64,000 bases of DNA, from the NCBI GenBank assembly GCA_964483105.1, contig CAYZZU010000001.1, positions 62,001 through 126,000 of the forward strand, read 5' to 3'. The notes beneath the pieces are model-generated. The model was not told the origin of the DNA and did no database searches. It was given only the letters and a program-made list of their open reading frames with translations. Below, in pieces: positions 49,200-58,774 of the stretch. The number at the start of each line of letters is the position of its first letter. Within the stretch, counting starts at the first letter, position 1. Source of the DNA: CAYZZU01 sp964483105. Its GTDB lineage: Bacteria; CG2-30-53-67. Position numbers and translations under genes: made by a program.

Positions 49200-51272
49200 A
49201 TGAGCAAGGATCTGTTACTGGAGATCGGAACGGAAGAGATTCCCGCTGCCTTCCTACCGAAGGCATTGTCCGAGTTGAAATCCCTGGGGGAGGAGCTACT
49301 GGAGCGGGAACGGCTTCCGTTCCAGTCGATTCATGCCTATGCCACACCGAGAAGGATGATCCTTCATGTGAATGAACTTCCGGATCGTCAGCGTGATTTG
49401 AGCCGCACCGTGGCCGGGCCGCCCCGGGCCGTTTCTTTTGATCCGGACGGAAACCCCACAAAGGCTGCTGTGGGTTTTGCGAAGAGCCAGGGGGTGGATC
49501 TCGAGGAGCTGTCTGTCCGGGAGACTCCGAAGGGGGAGTATCTCTGTGTCGTCAAAAAGGAACGGGGGTCTTCGACCAGGTCGGTTCTTGAGCGGATCCT
49601 TCCCGGTATCATAACGTCTCTGCGTTTTCCCAAGACCATGCGTTGGGGGAGTGGGACTCTGCGGTTTGTCAGGCCCATTCACTGGATCCTGGCCCTTTAT
49701 GATGAAGAGATCATTCCCTTCGAGATGGATGGGATCAAAAGCGGCAATCTTTCCCGGGGACACCGCTTCATGAGTCCCGGATCGTTCACAGTACACGGCT
49801 TCAAGTCTTACAGGGCCTCGGCGCGTGAGCGTTTTATCATGTTCGATCCTGAAGAACGAAAGAAGGAGATTGTAAGACAGATTGAAAAAATCGAGGGGGA
49901 GGTAGGTGGGCGGGTCATCCGGGACCCGGATCTCCTGGAGGAGGTCTCCTATCTGGTCGAATATCCCACGGTGCTCTGCGGGGGGTTTGATCCCCGTTTT
50001 CTTTCTCTGCCCCGGCAGGTACTGATTACCTCCATGCGTGAACATCAGCGCTATTTTTCCATGGAGGATGAACGGGGGGAACTGATCCCCTATTTTGTCA
50101 CCGTCAGCAATACCCGTCCCAAGGATACGCGGAAGATCATTTCCGGGAATGAACGGGTTCTCCGGGCCAGGCTGACCGATGCCGACTATTTTTTTCAGGT
50201 CGACCGGAAACGTTCTTTGGAGTCTTATGTCGAAGATCTGAAAGGGGTGACCTTTCAGGAGAAGCTCGGAACGCTTTTTGAGAAGGCCGAACGGGTTGTT
50301 TGTCTTGCGCGGTGGTTGGCGGAGAACGTGGAAGGAGTGGACCGGGATATGGTTTCCCGGGCCGCTCTTCTCTGTAAGGCCGATCTGACAACCGAAATGG
50401 TGGGGGAGTTTCCTTCTCTGCAGGGAGAGATGGGAAAGGTCTACGCCCGCCTCTCCGGGGAGTCCGAGGGGGTGGCCCGCTGTATCGAGGAGCATTATCG
50501 TCCCCGTTTCGCGGGAGATGGGATTCCCGAATCACTCGAAGGGGCCGTGGTCGGTCTGGCGGACAGGATCGATACCATCGTGGGATGTTTCGGGGTCGGC
50601 CTGGTTCCCTCCGGTTCCGAGGATCCCTACGCCCTGCGTCGGCAAACCATGGCGGTTTTGACGATCCTTCTTCAGAAAGATCTGCCGGTTTCGCTGAAGG
50701 AAATCATCACCCGTGCGACAGGGCTTCTGACTGAAAATCTCTCCCTGAATTTCGAGGAAACCCCAAAGGCGGTCCTGGAGTTTTTCAGGGGGAGGCTGTC
50801 CGGGATGTTGATTGCGGAGGGGCACCGGTATGATACGGTGGAGGCTGTGCTGGAAGCGGGTTTTGATTCCCTGCCGGATACGCGGGCGCGGGTCCGGGCC
50901 TTGTCTGTGTTTCGGAAGACACCCTTGTTCGAGCCCTTTACCGTGGTCTGCAAGCGGGCGATGAATATTCTGCAGGGCGGTCGGAAAGAAGGCGAGATCG
51001 ATCAGGCGTTGTTTCAGGAAGAGGCCGAAGGAAAACTGTATGCCGCCCTTCTCCAGATGGAGAAGACCCTTCCTGAATTGATTCAAAACGGGAAGTATGA
51101 GGAGGGATTGGTCTCGATCGCCTCCCTTCGGGAGCCCATCGATTCGTTTTTCGATCATGTGATGGTGATGGACAAAGAGGAAGGAATACGGGAAAATCGC
51201 CTGACCCTGCTTACACGAGTGGCCTCTCTGATCGCGCCCGTCGCCGACTTTTCCAAGATTGTTGTGGACTGA
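49200..51272 (+). CDS. glyS: Glycyl-tRNA synthetase beta subunit
   Basis: GlyS (690 aa) recognises tRNA-Gly. It starts MSKDLLLEIGTEEIPAAFL and contains MRWGSGTLRFVRPIHWILAL, REHQRYFSMEDERGELIPYF and the HD-like ADRIDTIVGCFGVGL, ending with an anticodon-binding domain. Full length. Confidence 0.97.
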   Translation: MSKDLLLEIGTEEIPAAFLPKALSELKSLGEELLERERLPFQSIHAYATPRRMILHVNELPDRQRDLSRTVAGPPRAVSFDPDGNPTKAAVGFAKSQGVDLEELSVRETPKGEYLCVVKKERGSSTRSVLERILPGIITSLRFPKTMRWGSGTLRFVRPIHWILALYDEEIIPFEMDGIKSGNLSRGHRFMSPGSFTVHGFKSYRASARERFIMFDPEERKKEIVRQIEKIEGEVGGRVIRDPDLLEEVSYLVEYPTVLCGGFDPRFLSLPRQVLITSMREHQRYFSMEDERGELIPYFVTVSNTRPKDTRKIISGNERVLRARLTDADYFFQVDRKRSLESYVEDLKGVTFQEKLGTLFEKAERVVCLARWLAENVEGVDRDMVSRAALLCKADLTTEMVGEFPSLQGEMGKVYARLSGESEGVARCIEEHYRPRFAGDGIPESLEGAVVGLADRIDTIVGCFGVGLVPSGSEDPYALRRQTMAVLTILLQKDLPVSLKEIITRATGLLTENLSLNFEETPKAVLEFFRGRLSGMLIAEGHRYDTVEAVLEAGFDSLPDTRARVRALSVFRKTPLFEPFTVVCKRAMNILQGGRKEGEIDQALFQEEAEGKLYAALLQMEKTLPELIQNGKYEEGLVSIASLREPIDSFFDHVMVMDKEEGIRENRLTLLTRVASLIAPVADFSKIVVD

Positions 51273-51418
51273 TTTTTCTTGCGGCAATATCCGATTTGCT
51301 TTATAATCATAGCTTCAATTGATTCGAAACCTGCCTGTCGCCCGATTGGGATCTCTAAGCGGAAAAGAAGTCTTTTGCAATAAATGGGGTTATGGGTCTT
51401 CACGAAGGGAGGAAAGGA

Positions 51419-54121
51419 ATGGCCGGGAAAAAGAAGTATGTTTATCTGTTCGCGGACGGAAAGGCGGACGGCGATGGAAGTATGAAGAACCTCCTGGGGG
51501 GAAAGGGCGCCGGTCTTGCCGAGATGATTCGGGTGGGGGTGCCGGTTCCCGCAGGTTTCACGATCACCACCGATGTTTGCACGGAATATTATCGGAACAA
51601 ACGTAAATATCCCGCCGGCCTGCGGGAACAGGTAAGCCGCGCCATGAGCAGGGTGGAGCGTGCCATGGGGATGAAGTTCGGTGACCCCAAAAGGCCTCTT
51701 TTAGTCTCCATTCGTTCAGGGGCGAGACAATCCATGCCGGGGATGATGGAGACGGTTCTGAATGTGGGACTGACTTCAAAAACGATCCCCGGGATGATCG
51801 AACGGAGCGGCAATCCCCGCTTTGTGTATGACGCCTATCGGCGGCTGATCATGATGTATGCGGATGTTGTCATGGAGAAAGGGGCGGGGATCGAGCCGGA
51901 AGACGGAAAGGGGATCCGACTTCAGTTGGAGCATGAGCTGGAAAGACTCAAAAAGGACCGGGGATATCGTTTCGACACCGATCTGACGGCTGACGATTTG
52001 GAAAAGCTTGTGGATATTTTTAAGAAAAAGGTCAAACAGGTTCTTGGCAAGCCTTTTCCGGATAATCACGAGAAACAACTCTGGGGAGGGATCGGCGCGG
52101 TCTTTCAGTCCTGGAACGGGAAAAGGGCGATCGCCTACCGGAAGATTGAAGGAATTCCGGACGAATGGGGCACGGCGGTCAATGTGGTCTCCATGGTGTT
52201 CGGTAATACCGGAAACCGCAGTGCGACCGGTGTGGCCTTTACCCGGAATCCCGCCACGGGGGAGAAGGCTTTTTACGGAGAGTACCTGATTAACGCCCAG
52301 GGGGAAGATGTGGTGGCCGGGATTCGCACACCACGGCCGATCAACAAGAAACAGAAGGGGAATCAATCCCTTCCTTCCCTTGAGGAAGAGATGCCGGCGA
52401 TATACAGGCAGCTCGTCGGGATTCAGAAAAAACTGGAGAAGCATTATCGGGACATGCAGGATCTCGAGTTTACCATTGAAGACGGTAAGCTTTGGATGTT
52501 GCAGACGCGTACAGGGAAACGGAACGGGGTGGCAGCCATTCGGATGGCCGTGGAAATGGCCAAGGAGGGATTGATCAAAAAAGAAGAGGCCCTCCTCCGT
52601 GTGGCGCCTCATCAGCTTGACGAGCTGCTGCATCCCATGGTCGACCCTGCCGCTGAGAAAAAGGGGACCCTCCTGGCCAAAGGACTTCCGGCGGGCCCGG
52701 GGGGCGCCGTGGGGCAGGTTGTCTTTACAGCGGATGATGCCGAGGCCTGGGCGAAGAAGGGGAAGAAGGTGATCCTGGTGCGTAAAGAGACCTCCCCCGA
52801 GGATATCCATGGTATGCACGCGGCGGTGGCGGTCCTGACCGCCAAGGGAGGGATGACCAGTCATGCGGCTCTCGTGGCGCGGGGCTGGGGCAAGTGCTGT
52901 ATTGTGGGATGCGGGGCACTGGACATTCATCTGAAAAAGAAGCAACTGGTTGTGGGGAAGGAGACGCTCAAGGAGGGAGACTGGCTGACATTGAACGGAA
53001 CGCGCGGCTTGGTTTACAAGGGGAAGCTCGATCTGCTTGCCGCCGATCCTGAGAAAAACAGGGATTATAAGACCCTGATGAAATGGGCGGATCAGCTTCG
53101 GAAATTGGGGGTCCGCACCAACGCGGATACCCCTTCGGACGCGATATTGGCCCGTTCTTTCGGTGCCGAGGGGATCGGTCTTTGCCGGACCGAGCATATG
53201 TTCTTCGGGCCGGAGAGGATCAAGGCGATTCGGGAAATGATTGTCTCCGAGACTGAGGAGGAGCGCCGCAAGGCGGTGATGAAACTCCTTCCCTATCAAC
53301 GAAGGGATTTTACGGGGATTCTCAAGGCGATGGAAGGATGCCCGGTGACGATCCGAACGCTTGATCCACCGTTGCATGAGTTTGTGACTCTGGACGCGAA
53401 ACAGACCCGGGAGTTGGCCCGGGAGTTGGGCATTTCCCCGCGGAAGTTGTCAGCGCGCATCGCCCAGCTCCATGAGTTGAATCCTATGCTCGGGCATCGG
53501 GGATGCCGCCTTGGGATTACTTATCCCGAAGTGACGGAGATGCAGGCTCGGGCGATCTTTGAAGCGGCGGCGAACCTGACGAAGAAGGGACACAAGGTCT
53601 ATCCCGAAGTGATGATTCCCCTCGTGGGAAGTCCCTCGGAACTGGCCAATCAACGGATGATTGTGGAACGGGTCGCGCGGGAGGTAACGGCGAAGAAAGG
53701 GAAATTTCCTTATAAAATAGGTACCATGATTGAGGTCCCGCGGGCTTGTGTTGTTGCGGACCGGATCGCAGAGGTTGCCGAATTTTTCTCTTTTGGGACG
53801 AACGACCTGACCCAGACCACATTCGGATTTTCACGGGACGATATCGGTTCTTTTCTCCCCGAATATCTGGAAGAGAAGATTCTTCGGGAGGATCCCTTTC
53901 AGACTCTGGACCAGGAAGGGGTCGGGGAATTGGTCGCCCTGGGGGTAAGAAAGGGCCGGGGAACGCGCAAGGATCTCAAGATCGGGATCTGTGGTGAGCA
54001 TGGGGGAGATCCCCGTTCGATCGAATTTTGTCATCGGATCGGGCTGAATTATGTAAGTTGTTCCCCCTTCCGTGTTCCCATCGCAAGACTGGCCGCCGCC
54101 CAGGCGGCTGTCCGCAAGTAA
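51419..54121 (+). CDS. ppdK: Pyruvate, phosphate dikinase
   Basis: PPDK (900 aa) interconverts pyruvate, ATP and phosphate with PEP, AMP and pyrophosphate. Domains in order: ATP-grasp (GGKGAGLAEMIRVGVPVPAG; VSIRSGARQSMPGMMETVLN), swivelling phospho-His domain (TAKGGMTSHAALVARGWGKC, catalytic His) and PEP-binding TIM barrel (GLCRTEHMFF, SFGTNDLTQTTFGFSRDD, GICGEHGGDP). ATG at 51419 follows GGGAGG. Often gluconeogenic in anaerobes. Confidence 0.97.
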   Translation: MAGKKKYVYLFADGKADGDGSMKNLLGGKGAGLAEMIRVGVPVPAGFTITTDVCTEYYRNKRKYPAGLREQVSRAMSRVERAMGMKFGDPKRPLLVSIRSGARQSMPGMMETVLNVGLTSKTIPGMIERSGNPRFVYDAYRRLIMMYADVVMEKGAGIEPEDGKGIRLQLEHELERLKKDRGYRFDTDLTADDLEKLVDIFKKKVKQVLGKPFPDNHEKQLWGGIGAVFQSWNGKRAIAYRKIEGIPDEWGTAVNVVSMVFGNTGNRSATGVAFTRNPATGEKAFYGEYLINAQGEDVVAGIRTPRPINKKQKGNQSLPSLEEEMPAIYRQLVGIQKKLEKHYRDMQDLEFTIEDGKLWMLQTRTGKRNGVAAIRMAVEMAKEGLIKKEEALLRVAPHQLDELLHPMVDPAAEKKGTLLAKGLPAGPGGAVGQVVFTADDAEAWAKKGKKVILVRKETSPEDIHGMHAAVAVLTAKGGMTSHAALVARGWGKCCIVGCGALDIHLKKKQLVVGKETLKEGDWLTLNGTRGLVYKGKLDLLAADPEKNRDYKTLMKWADQLRKLGVRTNADTPSDAILARSFGAEGIGLCRTEHMFFGPERIKAIREMIVSETEEERRKAVMKLLPYQRRDFTGILKAMEGCPVTIRTLDPPLHEFVTLDAKQTRELARELGISPRKLSARIAQLHELNPMLGHRGCRLGITYPEVTEMQARAIFEAAANLTKKGHKVYPEVMIPLVGSPSELANQRMIVERVAREVTAKKGKFPYKIGTMIEVPRACVVADRIAEVAEFFSFGTNDLTQTTFGFSRDDIGSFLPEYLEEKILREDPFQTLDQEGVGELVALGVRKGRGTRKDLKIGICGEHGGDPRSIEFCHRIGLNYVSCSPFRVPIARLAAAQAAVRK

Positions 54122-54127
54122 ATACTT

Positions 54128-54163
54128 CCCGGTCCGGCGGATTGTCTTGCCCGCCGGACCGGG
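54128..54163 (+). terminator. Strong hairpin after ppdK
   Basis: A perfect 13-bp stem (54128-54140 with 54151-54163) around a 10-nt loop starts 7 nt after the ppdK stop. The following bases are only moderately T-rich. Confidence 0.6.
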
Positions 54164-54346
54164 TTGCCTTGCCCTTCCGGATAACAAGAACTGACTATTC
54201 CGTTTCTGTTCCGAATGGTGTTTTGCTGATCGGAAGTGTAAAAAATTATTTGTACTCTTTCGGGGAATGGACTTGGGGGATGATTCTCGGATACACATAA
54301 AGCGGGGTCTGATAATGAGTTGGGTGATCGGCTAGTTTGACCCCTT

Positions 54347-54379
54347 GCCCCGGCGGCTTGTCTTCCGGGGCTTTTTTTT
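54347..54379 (+). terminator. Intrinsic terminator upstream of the TCA operon
   Basis: GCCCCGG (54347-54353) and CCGGGGC (54365-54371) form a 7-bp stem with an 11-nt loop, followed by eight T. A second barrier between ppdK and the downstream operon. Confidence 0.85.
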
Positions 54380-54413
54380 CAGGGGGTGGAATTGTCGACT
54401 ATCCGAGTGGAAT

Positions 54414-54463
54414 TCGGGTAAAAAGTCTTTTGCGTTGACAAGTTTACCCGATTTCATTATACT
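54414..54463 (+). promoter_or_regulatory. Consensus-like promoter with operator, TCA operon
   Basis: TTGACA (54435-54440) and TATACT (54458-54463) with a 17-bp spacer. The 9-bp inverted repeat TCGGGTAAA (54414-54422) / TTTACCCGA (54443-54451) brackets the -35 box, so a regulator probably acts here. Confidence 0.75.
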
Positions 54464-54669
54464 TTTCAGAAATTTCATATCCGGGAAATCAAACTGTCAT
54501 CCCAACCTTGATTTTCTTCGGTTTCTCTGAGACCTGCAATATCGGTAAAGGGAAAGTGACGGTGAGGGACGATCATTCCGATTTTCTCCCAGGTTCGGAC
54601 ACCGACAACTGAGAATGTGGAAATGAGGAGGTTTTCGTTCTTGTGGAAAACCGATGTAGGAGTGTGTAG

Positions 54670-56472
54670 ATGAGCAAGAAAGAGAAAGCCTGGTTTGCTG
54701 AGGTGCAGGATTATCGTTTTGAACTCAAAGAGGTGAAGGAGCCCAATCTGATGCGGCATCTCTTTCCGTATTCGGAGGTGCCCAGGGTTGCTTTCTCCAA
54801 CCGTCTGGTCCCGGTCGATCTCCCGGATGATTTCTGGATTACCGATACGACTTTCCGGGATGGGCAGCAGGCCAGACCGCCCTATACCCCCGACCAGATT
54901 TTAACGATCTTCGATATGCTTCACCGTCTGGGTGGGAAGAACGGTGTGATTCGGCAGTCGGAATTCTTTTTGTACAGCGAAAAGGACCGGAAGGCCGTGG
55001 AAAAATGCCTGGAACGGGGATATCAATATCCTGAAATCACGGGGTGGATCCGTGCCCGGAAAGAGGATTTCCAGCTCGTGAAGCAGATCGGTCTTAAGGA
55101 GACGGGGATTCTGACTTCCTGCTCGGATTATCATATCTTCCTGAAACTGAGAAAAACGCGGCGGGAGGCCATGGAGGGATATCTCGATGTAGTCCGTGCT
55201 TCCCTGGATGCGGGAATCATTCCACGGTGTCACCTGGAAGATATTACCCGCGCGGATTTTTACGGTTTCGTGATCCCCTTCGTGAATGAATTGATGCGTC
55301 TCTCCGAGGAGAGTGGGATCCCGGTCAAGGTGCGTGCCTGTGACACCATGGGGTATGCGGTACCCTATCCGGGTGCGGCGCTGCCGCGGGGGGTCGGCGA
55401 GATGATCTACGGATTGATCCATTACGGAGGTGTTCCTTCCCATCTTCTCGAATGGCATGGACACAACGATTTCCACAAGGTGACGGCCAACGCCGTTACG
55501 GCCTGGCTTTATGGTTGCTCGGCCGCGAACGGAACGCTGTTGGGGTTCGGGGAGAGGACAGGCAATCCTCCGATTGAAGGATTGATCATCGAGTACATGG
55601 GGTTGAAAGGGGAACGAAACGGGATTGATCCCACGGTGATCACCGAGATCGCCGATTATTTCCAGGATGAGCTGGAGTACCGGATTCCTCCGGACTATCC
55701 TTTCGTCGGAGAGGATTTCAACACGACGAAGGCCGGCATCCATGCCGACGGGATGTTGAAAAACGAGGAGATCTACAATATCTTTGACACCCGGGCGCTC
55801 CTGAACCGTCCCCTCGGCGTGATCATTACCGACAAATCCGGTGTGGCGGGGATCAGCTACTGGGTCAATACACACCTTCGCCGAACCGGGGGGCGTACCG
55901 TCAACAAGCATCACCCGGGGCTCGTCCGCATTCAGAAGTGGGTGGCGGAGCAGTATGCGCAGGGGCGGGTTACGGCGATTTCCAATGATGAGATGTTGCG
56001 GCAGGCCAGAAAACACCTTCCGGAATACTTCATCTCGGATCTCGAGAAGATCAAAAAGAAAGCGTTGGAGATCGCCCAGGGGATTGTGGAGACGGCCGCG
56101 GAAATGCCGGAGATGCGTTCCATGGATTCCGAGAAGATCGAGAAGGTCCTCCGGAAGCTGGTCAATGACAATCCTTTCGTCCAGTTTGCCTATGTGACCA
56201 ATACGGACGGGATCAAGATGACCCGAAACATTACGCAGGTCGGCGATAAAGCCAAGTACAAGATCTTCGACAACCAGGCCGATTTTTCGGACCGTCCCTG
56301 GTTCATCGGCCCGATGCAGAACGGGAAGACTCATGTCACCGGCCTGTATACCTCCATGACCACAGGGGTTCTGGCCATCACCGTTTCAACTCCCATTATC
56401 AATGACGAAGAAGAGATTGTCGGGATCTTCGGGGTGGACATCCGATTTGAAGATCTGATGAAGAGCGAGTGA
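54670..56472 (+). CDS. Re-citrate-synthase-like enzyme fused to a C-terminal Cache/PDC-type sensor domain
   Basis: A 600-residue protein. Residues about 50-340 form an HMG-CoA-lyase/isopropylmalate-synthase TIM barrel with TDTTFRDGQQARPPYTPDQI, GVIRQSEFFLYSEKDR, RCHLEDITRADFYGFVIPFV and the metal motif EWHGHNDFHK. These blocks match the Re-face citrate synthases of clostridia and Syntrophus-type bacteria better than isopropylmalate synthases. Position at the head of an icd-mdh-fum operon supports citrate formation. Residues about 490-598 (FVQFAYVTNTDGIKMTRNIT, DRPWFIGPMQNGKTHVTGLY, LAITVSTPIINDEEEIVGIF) resemble a PDC/dCache ligand-binding domain of chemoreceptors, here without a membrane anchor. 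An allosteric role is inferred. Confidence 0.78.
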   Translation: MSKKEKAWFAEVQDYRFELKEVKEPNLMRHLFPYSEVPRVAFSNRLVPVDLPDDFWITDTTFRDGQQARPPYTPDQILTIFDMLHRLGGKNGVIRQSEFFLYSEKDRKAVEKCLERGYQYPEITGWIRARKEDFQLVKQIGLKETGILTSCSDYHIFLKLRKTRREAMEGYLDVVRASLDAGIIPRCHLEDITRADFYGFVIPFVNELMRLSEESGIPVKVRACDTMGYAVPYPGAALPRGVGEMIYGLIHYGGVPSHLLEWHGHNDFHKVTANAVTAWLYGCSAANGTLLGFGERTGNPPIEGLIIEYMGLKGERNGIDPTVITEIADYFQDELEYRIPPDYPFVGEDFNTTKAGIHADGMLKNEEIYNIFDTRALLNRPLGVIITDKSGVAGISYWVNTHLRRTGGRTVNKHHPGLVRIQKWVAEQYAQGRVTAISNDEMLRQARKHLPEYFISDLEKIKKKALEIAQGIVETAAEMPEMRSMDSEKIEKVLRKLVNDNPFVQFAYVTNTDGIKMTRNITQVGDKAKYKIFDNQADFSDRPWFIGPMQNGKTHVTGLYTSMTTGVLAITVSTPIINDEEEIVGIFGVDIRFEDLMKSE

Positions 56473-56586
56473 TTGCGGAGGGAAGGTTTCCTGAGACGGC
56501 AGGTTGAGTGATTCATCCGGATAAACCTGTTTTTTTAAGCGGACTTTTTACGAAGCCATCTCATAGAAAGGAGCGTAGGGTATCTC

Positions 56587-57822
56587 ATGCTGGAACTCAA
56601 AAAATTTGATCCCCCCCGCGAGGGCGAAAGAATCGTCATGCAGGATTCCCGGTTGGAGGTGCCCGACCAACCGGTGATTCCCTTTATCGAAGGGGACGGC
56701 ATCGGACCGGATATCATGCGTGCCGCCCGGCGTGTCCTGGACGCCGCCGTGGAAAAAACCTATGGTGGAAGACGGAAACTATGCTGGTATGAAATTTATG
56801 CGGGTGAAAAGGGGCACGAGAAGTATGGCGAGTGGATTCCGGAGGATACCTTTGAGGTGTTGCGGTATTACCTGGTGGCTTTGAAAGGTCCTCTGACGAC
56901 TCCGGTTGGGGGCGGGTTACGCAGCCTGAATGTCACGCTCAGACAGACCCTGGATCTTTATGCCTGTGTCCGCCCCGTCCGGTATTTCGAGGGGGTGCCC
57001 GTGCCGGTTCGCTCTCCGGAAAAGATGGACATGGTGATTTTCCGGGAGAACACGGAGGATGTCTACGCCGGGATTGAATGGCCGAAAGATTCGGAGGAGG
57101 CCCGCCGTGTGATCGACTTCCTGAACCGGGAGATGGGGTGTTCGATTCGTCCCGATTCAGGGATCGGGATCAAACCGATCAGTGAAACCGCAAGCAAAAG
57201 ACTGGTCAGCAAGGCCATCCGGTACGCCCTGTCCCGGAATCGGAGCAGCGTAACCCTGGTGCACAAAGGCAACATCATGAAGTATACGGAAGGGGCCTTC
57301 CGGGATTGGGGATATGAAGTGGCGCGTCAGGAATTCGGCGGACAGACGATCACGGAAAAGGAACTCGGGGAAGGCCAGGTTCCTCCCGGGAAGATTCTGA
57401 TCAACGATCGGATTGCGGATGCCATGTTCCAGCAGATACTCACAAGGACGGATGAATACAGCGTTCTGGTCACCCCGAATTTGAACGGTGATTATCTCTC
57501 CGATGCCTGCGCCGCACAGATCGGGGGTCTCGGTCTCGCGCCGGGAGCCAATATCGGAGAGACCGTTGCCCTTTTTGAGGCCACCCATGGAACGGCGCCG
57601 AAATACGCCGGCCAGGACAAGGTCAATCCGGGGTCCCTGATTTTGTCCGGGGTGATGCTGCTGGAGCATATTGGATGGGAGGAGGCCGGCGAAAGAATCG
57701 TTGCCGCCATCCAGGAGACTATCCGTCAAAAGACAGTGACCTATGACCTCGAACGTCTCATGCAGGGGGCCGTGAGGGTGTCGACATCGCAGTTTGCTGA
57801 AGCGATCGTCCGGAATCTGTAA
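56587..57822 (+). CDS. icd: Isocitrate dehydrogenase (NADP type)
   Basis: Icd (411 aa) oxidatively decarboxylates isocitrate to 2-oxoglutarate. It has VIPFIEGDGIGPDIM, the substrate-site segment LTTPVGGGLRSLNVTLRQ with the Ser that is phosphorylated in the enterobacterial enzyme, REN-type FRENTEDVYAGIEW, and NLNGDYLSDACAAQIGGLG. It follows the citrate-synthase-like gene by 114 bp; mdh starts 23 bp after it. NADP preference is judged from overall similarity to the E. coli-type enzyme. Confidence 0.94.
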   Translation: MLELKKFDPPREGERIVMQDSRLEVPDQPVIPFIEGDGIGPDIMRAARRVLDAAVEKTYGGRRKLCWYEIYAGEKGHEKYGEWIPEDTFEVLRYYLVALKGPLTTPVGGGLRSLNVTLRQTLDLYACVRPVRYFEGVPVPVRSPEKMDMVIFRENTEDVYAGIEWPKDSEEARRVIDFLNREMGCSIRPDSGIGIKPISETASKRLVSKAIRYALSRNRSSVTLVHKGNIMKYTEGAFRDWGYEVARQEFGGQTITEKELGEGQVPPGKILINDRIADAMFQQILTRTDEYSVLVTPNLNGDYLSDACAAQIGGLGLAPGANIGETVALFEATHGTAPKYAGQDKVNPGSLILSGVMLLEHIGWEEAGERIVAAIQETIRQKTVTYDLERLMQGAVRVSTSQFAEAIVRNL

Positions 57823-57844
57823 TGCCTGAAGGAGAGGTGAACCA

Positions 57845-58774
57845 TTGGATAGAAAGGTGACGGTGATCGGCGCCGGCAATGTCGGAGCGACGACGGCGCA
57901 GCGGATTGCGGAGAAAGAGCTGGCTGATGTGGTTCTTCTGGATGTTGTGGAAGGAATCCCGCAGGGGAAGGGCCTTGACATGCGGGAGTCGGCCCCGGTC
58001 GAAGGATTCCACAGCCGAATTACCGGGACCCGGGATTACGATGAGACCCGGGATTCCGATCTGGTCATTATCACGGCCGGGATCACCCGCAAACCCGGAA
58101 TGAGCCGGGATGACCTGGTTTCCACCAATGCCGGAATTGTGGAGAAAGTGGTACGGGAAGCTGTGCTGCGGTCACCGGATACGATTCTTCTGATCGTCAC
58201 GAATCCCCTCGATGTCATGTGTTTTGTCGCAAAAAAGGCAAGTGGTTTTCCACGGGAAAAGGTGATCGGGATGGCGGGGGTTCTCGATTCCGCCCGTTTC
58301 CGGGCGTTCCTGGCCGACGCGCTTCAGGTTTCGCCTTCAAATATTCATGCCCTCGTCCTGGGGGGGCATGGCGACAGCATGGTTCCCCTTCCGCGATATA
58401 CCACAGTGGCCGGTATTCCGATACCTGAGCTTCTTCCCCGGTCGGCCATTGACGCGTTGATCCGGCGGACACGGGACGGAGGCGCGGAGATTGTCAATCT
58501 GCTCCAGACCGGGAGCGCCTATTACGCCCCCTCCTCGGCCGTAGCCGAGATGGCGGAGGCCATTCTCCGGGACCAGAAAAAAATTCTGCCCTGTTCTGTT
58601 TACCTGATGGGAGAGTACGGAATTCACGGAGTTTTCCTCGGTGTTCCGGTGAAACTCGGTGCCGGGGGGATGGAGCAGATTCTGGAGATTTCTCTTACGG
58701 ACGAGGAAAAGGCCTCCCTCCAGGCTTCTACCGATGAGGTTCGTGCCATCCTGGAAAAACTCGATACGAAATGA
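57845..58774 (+). CDS. mdh: Malate dehydrogenase
   Basis: Mdh (309 aa) of the lactate-dehydrogenase-like class. Rossmann start RKVTVIGAGNVGATTAQRIA; substrate Arg residues in ITRKPGMSRDDL; catalytic His in VLGGHGDSMVPLPRY; NPLDVM. Start is TTG at 57845 behind GGAGAGG. Its stop overlaps the fumarase alpha start (ATGA). Confidence 0.95.
   Translation: MDRKVTVIGAGNVGATTAQRIAEKELADVVLLDVVEGIPQGKGLDMRESAPVEGFHSRITGTRDYDETRDSDLVIITAGITRKPGMSRDDLVSTNAGIVEKVVREAVLRSPDTILLIVTNPLDVMCFVAKKASGFPREKVIGMAGVLDSARFRAFLADALQVSPSNIHALVLGGHGDSMVPLPRYTTVAGIPIPELLPRSAIDALIRRTRDGGAEIVNLLQTGSAYYAPSSAVAEMAEAILRDQKKILPCSVYLMGEYGIHGVFLGVPVKLGAGGMEQILEISLTDEEKASLQASTDEVRAILEKLDTK

Larger units (their letters stand above)
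54122..54669. other. Non-coding region between ppdK and the TCA operon
   Basis: No gene is seen in these 548 bases. They contain two hairpins, a consensus-like promoter with an inverted repeat, and a leader of about 200 nt. Confidence 0.6.

Noticed and set aside
51776..53377. Long open frame of 533 codons antisense to ppdK
   Set aside because: A shadow of GC-rich codon structure opposite an intact, fully recognised gene; the translation has no domain.
54901..56334. Long open frame antisense to the citrate-synthase-like gene
   Set aside because: No family similarity and opposite a clearly real enzyme.
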